Below, one piece after another: positions 16,878 to 22,162 of a stretch of 22,162 bases of DNA. Position 1 is the first letter of the stretch. Each line of letters starts with the position of its first letter. The stretch spans positions 1 through 22,162 of the forward strand of contig DGFE01000180.1 of the NCBI GenBank assembly GCA_002391525.1, given 5' to 3'. This DNA comes from Competibacteraceae bacterium UBA3908 (lineage in GTDB: Bacteria; Pseudomonadota; Gammaproteobacteria; Competibacterales; Competibacteraceae). Position numbers and translations under genes: made by a program. The notes beneath the pieces were generated by a model, which saw nothing but the letters and a program-made list of their open reading frames with translations, was not told the DNA's origin and made no database searches.

Positions 16878-16924
16878 CTGGATCCGTCGCCCCGTTTTCG
16901 CCACCGAACCGAGGAAACCACCCG

Positions 16925-17545
16925 ATGCCAAGCCTGTTTCGCCGTCTGTTGCTGGTGTTCGTGGCCTGCGCGCTGCCGCTGGCCATCGTCCATGCCGCCG
17001 ATCCGGCCGTTCCACCGACGTTCCAGGAGGGCAGGGATTACGTGCGGGTGCCGACCCCGACGCCAACCACGACGCCCGGCAAGGCCGAGGTGATCGAAAT
17101 GTTTTCGTATACCTGTCCGCACTGCCACGACCTGGAGCCGGTGATGGCGGACTGGCTGAAACGCAAGCCCGACAATGTCGAGTTCGTGCGGATCGCGGTG
17201 GCGTTCGGTTCGAGTTGGGAACCCACCGCCCGCGCCTATTACGCCGCCGAGGCGCTGGGAGTGCTGGATCGGGTGCATCAGCCGCTGTTCGACGCCATCC
17301 ACCGCGACAAGCGCAAGCTGAATACCGAAACCGAACTGGCGGCGTTTTTCGCCGAACGCGGCGTGGACCCGGATGCCTTCCGCAAGGCCTACCAATCCTT
17401 CCAGACCGAGACCCAGTTGCGGCGCGGTAACCAGTTGGCGCAACGCTACGGGGTGCGGGGGGTGCCGGCGGTGATCGTCAACGGCCAGTACGAGGTGCGC
17501 TCGGCGCGCATCCTCGACGTGGTGGATTTTCTGCTGGCCCGGTGA
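16925..17545 (+). CDS. dsbA: DsbA-family periplasmic thiol:disulfide oxidoreductase
   Basis: A 206-residue DsbA. The signal peptide covers about residues 1-24 (RR near the start, Leu/Val/Ala core, VHAA end). A thioredoxin fold is interrupted by a helical insertion. The active site is CPHC (Cys64-Cys67), as in classical DsbA, and the cis-proline loop reads GVPAVIVNG near the C-terminus. A Pro/Thr run (PTPTPTTTP, 43-51) precedes the first strand. It would introduce disulfides into secreted proteins, including the apocytochromes and possibly LptD. The ATG at 16925 is preceded by GAGGAAA; a longer overlapping frame through ccsA has no signal peptide and is rejected. Proximity to System II genes fits shared periplasmic thiol chemistry. 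Confidence 0.95.
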   Translation: MPSLFRRLLLVFVACALPLAIVHAADPAVPPTFQEGRDYVRVPTPTPTTTPGKAEVIEMFSYTCPHCHDLEPVMADWLKRKPDNVEFVRIAVAFGSSWEPTARAYYAAEALGVLDRVHQPLFDAIHRDKRKLNTETELAAFFAERGVDPDAFRKAYQSFQTETQLRRGNQLAQRYGVRGVPAVIVNGQYEVRSARILDVVDFLLAR

Positions 17546-17576
17546 GCAGCGACGGAGAGCCAGGGCGGCGAAAACG

Positions 17577-18425
17577 ATGATCGAGCAAAGCGAACCACGC
17601 CGGCTGCGACTGCTCAGTTACAACATTCAGAGTGGATTGACCACTCGCAAGTATTCCCAGTACCTCACCCGGAGCTGGAAACATTTGGTGCCGGTGCCGT
17701 CGCGGATGGCCAATCTTGACGGTATCGCCCGGATTCTGGCTGAATACGACATCGTCGGCTTGCAGGAAGTGGACGCCGGTAGCCTGCGCAGCGGTTTTGT
17801 CAATCAAGTGAAGTACTTGGCTGATTACGCCGGTTTCGAGTACGTGTTCGATCAGGCCAACCGCAAGATCGGCATGATTTCGCAGCATGGCAACGCCGTG
17901 CTGAGCCGCATCCGCCCCGCCGCGATCACCGAGCACAAATTGCCGGGGTTGATCCCGGGCCGGGGCGTGCTGGAAATCCGGTTCGGCGCGGACGCCGACG
18001 CGCTGCATGTGTTGATCCTGCACATGGCGCTGGGCCGGCGCGGTCGCTTGCGACAGATCGAGTTCCTGACGGAGCTGGTGCGCGATTACCGTCACGTGAT
18101 TTTGATGGGCGATCTCAACTGCGGTTCGGACAGCCCGGAGATGTCGGTGCTGCTGACGACGGCCCACCTGCGCGAACCGGCTCCGGGGCTGTACACGTTT
18201 CCCAGTTGGCGGCCGGACCGGCAGCTGGATCATATCCTGGTGTCGCCGTCGATTGCGGTCGAGCGGGTGGCGGTGCTGAACCACGCCTACTCGGATCATC
18301 TGCCGATTGCCATGGAGGTACAGTTGCCGGAGGGGATCCGGTTGCTCGGAGACTTGCGGCTGGCGGCGTCCCTGGCACTGGATACGCCAGAGCTGATCCC
18401 GGTTGAGCCGCCGGTGGTTCCCTAG
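17577..18425 (+). CDS. Endonuclease/exonuclease/phosphatase-fold metallohydrolase
   Basis: A 282-residue EEP-superfamily protein with the full set of metal and catalytic residues: Asn16 (LSYNIQSG), Glu64 (LQEVD), His149 (LILHMAL), Asp179 and Asn181 (MGDLN), Asp218 (QLDHI) and Asp240-His241 (YSDHLP). It should be a Mg-dependent phosphodiesterase or phosphatase. Whether DNA, RNA, phospholipid or another phosphate ester is the substrate cannot be told from sequence. No signal peptide is apparent, so it is cytoplasmic. It lies 31 bases after dsbA and 6 bases before the fructosamine-kinase gene. I recall a related EEP gene beside dsbA and cytochrome c4 in Pseudomonas, which suggests an old linkage. 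Confidence 0.9.
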   Translation: MIEQSEPRRLRLLSYNIQSGLTTRKYSQYLTRSWKHLVPVPSRMANLDGIARILAEYDIVGLQEVDAGSLRSGFVNQVKYLADYAGFEYVFDQANRKIGMISQHGNAVLSRIRPAAITEHKLPGLIPGRGVLEIRFGADADALHVLILHMALGRRGRLRQIEFLTELVRDYRHVILMGDLNCGSDSPEMSVLLTTAHLREPAPGLYTFPSWRPDRQLDHILVSPSIAVERVAVLNHAYSDHLPIAMEVQLPEGIRLLGDLRLAASLALDTPELIPVEPPVVP

Positions 18426-18431
18426 GCGTCG

Positions 18432-19340
18432 ATGGAGCGCTCGTCGCCCGTGGCGGACTTTTGGACCCCGCTCGACCGGTGCATCGGCGCGGCTACTGGC
18501 CAGCCGTTCATCAGTCGCCGGCGTCAGTCGCTGAGCGGTGGTTGCATCAATCAGGCTTGGCGGGTGGGCGACGGGGAACGCGACTATTTCGTCAAGATCA
18601 ACGTCACCGCCGGTCTGCCGATGTTCGAAGCCGAGGCGGCAGGGCTGGCGGAACTCGCCGCGACCGCGACCGTGCGGGTACCCAGACCGATCTGTCACGG
18701 CGGCGGCGGCGGGCGGTCCTGGCTGGTGTTGGAATACCTGCCGCTGGTTGGGAGCAGCGCGCTGGCGATGGAGATTCTGGGCCGCCAGCTGGCTGCCTTG
18801 CATCGCCAGCCGCAACCGTACTTCGGTTGGCGCTGCGACAACACCATCGGTTCCACGCCGCAGCCCAACGGCCGCCGCGATGACTGGATCGGGTTTTGGA
18901 GCGAGCGGCGGTTGGGGTTCCAACTGGATTTGGCCGCCGCTAACGGTTACGGTGGCGCTTTGCAACGGCAGGGCGAGATGCTGCGAGCGCGGCTGGATGG
19001 ATTGTTCGCCGGTTACCGGCCAACGCCGGCCTTACTGCACGGCGATCTTTGGAGCGGCAACGTCGGCTGTATGCCAGGGGACGAGCCCGTGATTTTCGAT
19101 CCGGCGGTTTATTATGGCGACCACGAGGCCGATCTGGCGATGACCGAGTTGTTCGGCGGTTTCCCGGAGCGCTTTTACGCAGCCTATCGGGAGACGCTAC
19201 CGTTGGCGGCGGGCTATCCGCAACGGCGGACGCTCTACAATCTGTATCATGTCCTCAACCATCTCAACCTGTTCGGCGGCGGCTATCGTGTCCAGGCCGA
19301 ACGCATGATCGGCCAACTGCTGGCGGAACTGAAAGGCTGA
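18432..19340 (+). CDS. Fructosamine/ketosamine-3-kinase family protein
   Basis: A 302-residue protein of the fructosamine kinase family (YniA-like) with an aminoglycoside-phosphotransferase fold. The ATP-lysine is in YFVKIN (Lys55), after the SGGCINQAW glycine loop (35-43). The catalytic loop HGDLWSGNVG spans 203-212 and the metal-binding FDPAVYYGD 222-230. The downstream ADLAMTELFGGF segment is diagnostic of the family. Known members phosphorylate sugar-amine adducts so that they break down, a protein-repair role; the bacterial substrate is inferred. The ATG at 18432 is 6 bases after the EEP stop, so translation is probably coupled. Nothing in the sequence suggests an antibiotic-resistance enzyme. 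Confidence 0.94.
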   Translation: MERSSPVADFWTPLDRCIGAATGQPFISRRRQSLSGGCINQAWRVGDGERDYFVKINVTAGLPMFEAEAAGLAELAATATVRVPRPICHGGGGGRSWLVLEYLPLVGSSALAMEILGRQLAALHRQPQPYFGWRCDNTIGSTPQPNGRRDDWIGFWSERRLGFQLDLAAANGYGGALQRQGEMLRARLDGLFAGYRPTPALLHGDLWSGNVGCMPGDEPVIFDPAVYYGDHEADLAMTELFGGFPERFYAAYRETLPLAAGYPQRRTLYNLYHVLNHLNLFGGGYRVQAERMIGQLLAELKG

Positions 19341-19395
19341 AGTCTCATTATCCTTTCAACCCCCGGATGGAGTTTTGTCAGAGAGGTAAGTTGCC

Positions 19396-20136
19396 TTGTG
19401 GACTAGAGCATTGATGGCAGGCATGGTATTCCTCGCGGTATCGCTGGGCCTGGCCGCCTGCGCCAGCAATTCCGGGCCTTCCGCCGAAGGCGCTCCGATG
19501 GCGGAATCCCAGTCTGCGACGTCGGTCGTTGCCGAGCCCAGCGCCGCTACAGCCGCTACCGCCAATTACATACCCAGTACCGAGGATTACCGGATCGGAT
19601 CACAGGATTTGCTGGAGCTGCAAGTGTTTGGGGTAGCCGATCTCAACCGTACCGTTCGGGTCAACTCGCGTGGATTCATTTCCTTGCCGTTGATCGGCAT
19701 GGTCCAGGCCGCCGGGCTGACCAGCGAGCAGCTGGAAACCTCCCTGGCTGAAAAGCTTGCCAAGAACTATCTGCAGAATCCCCAGGTCAGCGTGTTCATC
19801 AAGGAGTACACCAGCCAGCGGGTGACGGTCGAGGGAGCGGTTAAAAAACCGGGCGTCTTCCCACTCAAGGGGCGAACCACCTTGCTGCAGGCGCTGGCCA
19901 CCGCCGAGGGCTTGACCAGCGTGGCGGATGCGAACGGCGTCAAGATCTTCCGTGCCGATCCACAGACTGGAAACCGCACGACGCTCGTGTTCGATCTGGA
20001 AAAAATCCGTCTCGGCGAACTGCGGGATCCCGAGGTGCGAAACGATGACATCGTGCAAGTCGGCGAATCGACTGGCAAATCGGTTGCCAAGGAGTTGATC
20101 GAATTCGTGTTGCCGTTCCGGTTGCTCAGCTTTTAG
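19396..20136 (+). CDS. Wza-like polysaccharide export lipoprotein (Poly_export/SLBB)
   Basis: A 246-residue outer-membrane polysaccharide export protein. The lipoprotein signal ends LAAC with lipidated Cys22. A Ser/Ala-rich linker runs to about residue 58. A Poly_export domain follows (about 60-138, beginning YRIGSQDLLELQVFGV), then one SLBB domain (about 141-222, VEGAVKKPGVFPL). A short hydrophobic C-terminus (LIEFVLPFRLLSF) could form the outer-membrane helix seen in Wza. It is shorter than E. coli Wza (about 380 residues), with one clear SLBB unit. The start is taken as TTG at 19396, with GAGAGG about 9 bases upstream and Arg4 supplying the positive n-region. ATG at 19414 lacks both. It precedes the autokinase gene by 92 bases. 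Confidence 0.93.
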   Translation: MWTRALMAGMVFLAVSLGLAACASNSGPSAEGAPMAESQSATSVVAEPSAATAATANYIPSTEDYRIGSQDLLELQVFGVADLNRTVRVNSRGFISLPLIGMVQAAGLTSEQLETSLAEKLAKNYLQNPQVSVFIKEYTSQRVTVEGAVKKPGVFPLKGRTTLLQALATAEGLTSVADANGVKIFRADPQTGNRTTLVFDLEKIRLGELRDPEVRNDDIVQVGESTGKSVAKELIEFVLPFRLLSF

Positions 20137-20152
20137 TCGAACGGGGCGCTGA

Positions 20153-20174
20153 ACCGGAGCGGGCGCCCGCCGGT
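20153..20174 (+). other. GC-rich palindromic hairpin between export gene and autokinase gene
   Basis: A perfect 12-base palindrome (20159-20170) is flanked by a further ACCG/CGGT pairing (20153-20156 with 20171-20174) across a 2-base bulge. It lies 16 bases after the export-gene stop and 54 bases before the next ATG. The following TCGTTTCT is too T-poor for a strong terminator. It could be an mRNA-stability element or a weak attenuator that makes more of the export protein than of the kinase. Confidence 0.3.
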
Positions 20175-20228
20175 CGTTTCTGTGATATAACGACCCCCAC
20201 AGTTCGTTTTTTGCTACAGACCCATTAT

Positions 20229-22162
20229 ATGAAAAAACCCGAATTTCCGATCCATGAAGGCGATGCGCAGCCTGGCCGGTCGCTGATCGAACGCGCGGCG
20301 ACCCGGCTCGGCCCGGTGGCTGCGCCGGAACCCCGCGTGCGAGCGGTGGAGCCGGAAGAGGATGAAATCGATCTCCGCAAGCTGTGGGGCGTCATCGTCA
20401 AACGGCGTTGGACCATCGTTCTTTTCACTCTGACCGTCCTCACGATTGTATTGGCCGCGTCATTTTTAATGACGCCCATCTACCGCGCCAGTTTGACCCT
20501 GCAGATCGATCGCGAGGACATCAGGGTCGTCAAGATCGAGGGGGTGGCGCCGGATGAATCGACGACAGGTACCGGCCTGGACTACTATCAAACCCAGTAC
20601 GAATTGCTCAAAAGCCGCAACCTGGCGCAGCGAGTGATTGACCAACTCGATCTGATTGACAAGGAATTCGGGACCGACCGGCTCTCGTTGTTGGCCCAGG
20701 CCAGAAAATGGCTGGTCGATTGGTTGCCGCAAATCTCTCGAGCGGAGCAGGAAGAACCACAGTCCGAGGCGGCGCGCAGGGAAGCGGTCATCACGGCCTT
20801 CCTGGAGGACTTGACCGTCGCGCCGGTACGCAACTCGCGGCTGGTCAAACTGCGGTTCGACAGCCCCGAACCCGAACTGGCCGCGACCATTCTCAATACC
20901 CTGGCCAAGGCCTATATCGACCTGAACCTGGAACGTCGTTTTGACGCCTCCGCCTATGCGCGCAACTTCCTGCAGGAACGCTTGCAGCAGGTCAAGTCCA
21001 GGCTGGAGGACTCGGAACGGGAAATGGTCGCCTTCGCCAGCCAGCAGGGCATCGTCAACGTCGACGAAAGCCAGAACATCGTGACCCAGAAACTGGCCGC
21101 CATCAATACCGCGCTGGCGGCGGCGGAAAAGCAGCGAGCCGCCGCCGAGGCGGCCTATCGGCAAATGCTGGGCACCCGAGGTCAAGGGCTGAGCCAGGTG
21201 CTGGACAGCAAGATCATCGAAACGCTCAAGGAAACCAAGGCGAAGCTGGAGGCTCAGTATCAGGACAATCTGAACACCTATAAACCGGCCTATCCGCTCA
21301 TGGTGCAACTCCGCGGCCAAATCGACCAGATTGACCGACAGATCAATCAGGAGGTGGCCAATATCCGCGGCGCGATAACCGCCACCTACGAGGCGGCCAG
21401 GACCGAGGAAACGCTGTTGCGGGCCAATCTCAACCAGCTCAAACGGGACGTGCTGGAACTGCAGGGCCGCAGCATCCAGTTCAATATCCTGCGTCGCGAG
21501 GTCGACACCAACCGCGAGCTGTATAACGGCCTGTTGCAGCGCTACAAGGAGATTGGGGTGGCGGCCGGTGTCGGCACCAACAATATTTCGGTGGTGGACG
21601 AAGCCAAGGCGCCGATCTGGCCCTACCAACCCAATCTGCAGCTCAACGCGCTGTTGGCGCTGATGGTTGGCCTGCTGGGTGGTATCGGTTTGGCATTCCT
21701 GCTGGAGCACCACGACACTACCTTCAAACAGGTGGACGAAGTCGAAAAGCTGCTGGGGTTGCCCGTGCTGGGCTTGATTCCCCTGATCCGGCGACAAGGC
21801 AGCGACAAGCGCCCCATCGCCATCGCCGGGCACGACGATCCCCGTTCGGCGTTCGCCGAATCCTATCGTTCGCTGCGCACCGCCTTGGAGTTTTCGACCT
21901 CGAGTGGGGTGCCCCGGCTGCTGACCGTGACCAGCGCCACGACCGGCGAAGGCAAGAGCACCACGGTGGTCAGTCTGGCGATTCAGTTCGCCCAAGCCGG
22001 CAAGAGAGTGTTGCTGGTCGACGCGGATCTGCGCAAGTCGTCGTTGCACCGGATCCTGGGACTCGACAACGACATGGGGTTGACCCACCTGCTGGCTGGC
22101 GATCAGACCCGTTCGGTGAATATCGCCAAACCCACTCACTTACCCAACCCTGTCTCTTATAC
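20229..22162 (+). CDS. Wzc-like chain-length regulator/tyrosine autokinase (partial)
   Basis: The first 644 codons of a BY-kinase; the stop lies beyond the window. Residues 1-50 are an acidic cytoplasmic tail. TM1 spans about 59-81, followed by the Wzz domain (YRASLTLQI onward). A long coiled-coil periplasmic region (about 235-440) follows, then TM2 (about 472-493). The kinase domain has Walker A SATTGEGKST (569-578) and Walker A' VLLVDAD (594-600). Walker B and the C-terminal tyrosine cluster are missing because the window ends. It controls polymer length and export of a capsule or exopolysaccharide together with the upstream lipoprotein. The start has no strong ribosome binding site. Residues from about 640 on coincide with adapter sequence and should not be trusted. 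Confidence 0.95.
   Translation, partial: MKKPEFPIHEGDAQPGRSLIERAATRLGPVAAPEPRVRAVEPEEDEIDLRKLWGVIVKRRWTIVLFTLTVLTIVLAASFLMTPIYRASLTLQIDREDIRVVKIEGVAPDESTTGTGLDYYQTQYELLKSRNLAQRVIDQLDLIDKEFGTDRLSLLAQARKWLVDWLPQISRAEQEEPQSEAARREAVITAFLEDLTVAPVRNSRLVKLRFDSPEPELAATILNTLAKAYIDLNLERRFDASAYARNFLQERLQQVKSRLEDSEREMVAFASQQGIVNVDESQNIVTQKLAAINTALAAAEKQRAAAEAAYRQMLGTRGQGLSQVLDSKIIETLKETKAKLEAQYQDNLNTYKPAYPLMVQLRGQIDQIDRQINQEVANIRGAITATYEAARTEETLLRANLNQLKRDVLELQGRSIQFNILRREVDTNRELYNGLLQRYKEIGVAAGVGTNNISVVDEAKAPIWPYQPNLQLNALLALMVGLLGGIGLAFLLEHHDTTFKQVDEVEKLLGLPVLGLIPLIRRQGSDKRPIAIAGHDDPRSAFAESYRSLRTALEFSTSSGVPRLLTVTSATTGEGKSTTVVSLAIQFAQAGKRVLLVDADLRKSSLHRILGLDNDMGLTHLLAGDQTRSVNIAKPTHLPNPVSY
22150..22162. 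other. Probable Tn5/Nextera mosaic-end adapter remnant
   Basis: The final 13 bases read CTGTCTCTTATAC, identical to the first 13 bases of the reverse-complemented Tn5 mosaic end (CTGTCTCTTATACACATCT) used in transposon-based library kits. The match runs exactly to the end of the window, as expected for an untrimmed read-through at a contig edge. It is not biological sequence if this reading is right. Confidence 0.88.

Noticed and set aside
20186..20191. TATAAC as an internal promoter before the autokinase gene.
   Set aside because: The region 17 bases upstream is GCGCCC, with no resemblance to a -35 element.
20466..22139. Long open frame of 557 codons on the minus strand, opposite the autokinase.
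   Set aside because: It is antisense to a clear Wzc-like gene, and its translation is low-complexity and unlike any family I know. Long shadow frames are expected where the third codon position is GC-rich.
1..22162. CRISPR array, transposase, integrase, toxin-antitoxin pair or a new defence island.
   Set aside because: No regularly spaced repeats, mobile-element genes or small toxin-like pairs were found. Nearly all the sequence is taken up by recognised housekeeping and envelope genes.

Overview
This is a gene-dense, GC-rich bacterial chromosomal segment. No gap between genes exceeds about 180 bases. Gene content and order point to a proteobacterium, most likely a gammaproteobacterium. The hemC-hemD-hemX-hemY run sits divergent to argH. 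An lptM-lysA-(two inserted genes)-dapF-DUF484 block follows. An engB / cytochrome c4 / dsbA / endonuclease-phosphatase block comes next. These groupings resemble those I know from Pseudomonas-like genomes. The resB-ccsA (System II) cytochrome c maturation pair is more typical of betaproteobacteria and of some purple-sulfur-type or deep-branching gammaproteobacteria, so the class-level call is an inference. No genus is claimed.

Layout. (1) 1-144: two unrelated hairpin repeats at the left edge, one of which may terminate the hem operon. (2) 145-4603, minus strand: hemC, hemD, hemX and hemY. These cover two consecutive tetrapyrrole steps plus two membrane proteins, with ATGA overlaps from hemD onward. 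(3) 4649-6046, plus: argH, the last step of arginine synthesis. (4) 6089-6772, minus: a small serine carboxylesterase. (5) 6912-11991, plus: the LPS-assembly lipoprotein lptM, lysA, a CoA-binding Rossmann protein, a GNAT acetyltransferase-nitrilase fusion, dapF and a DUF484 protein. lysA and dapF carry out late lysine/diaminopimelate steps, and the two genes between them are the unusual part. (6) 11998-12639, minus: the ribosome-assembly GTPase engB, convergent with DUF484. (7) 12819-18425, plus: a periplasmic redox block of dihaem cytochrome c4, the System II haem-ligation proteins ResB and CcsA, and the thiol oxidase DsbA, then an endonuclease/phosphatase-fold protein. (8) 18432-19340: a fructosamine-kinase-family protein. 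(9) 19396 to the right edge: the start of an exopolysaccharide export locus, with an outer-membrane export lipoprotein and a Wzc-like chain-length regulator/tyrosine autokinase cut off by the window end.

The genes link loosely into two themes. One is haem synthesis at the left and its use in cytochrome c maturation in the middle. The other is cell-envelope construction (diaminopimelate, LPS assembly, exopolysaccharide). I found no tRNA, rRNA, CRISPR array, insertion sequence, phage gene or obviously new defence system.

The most notable technical observation is that the last 13 bases match the Tn5/Nextera mosaic-end adapter. The right edge is therefore very probably an untrimmed contig end, and the final residues of the autokinase are artefactual.
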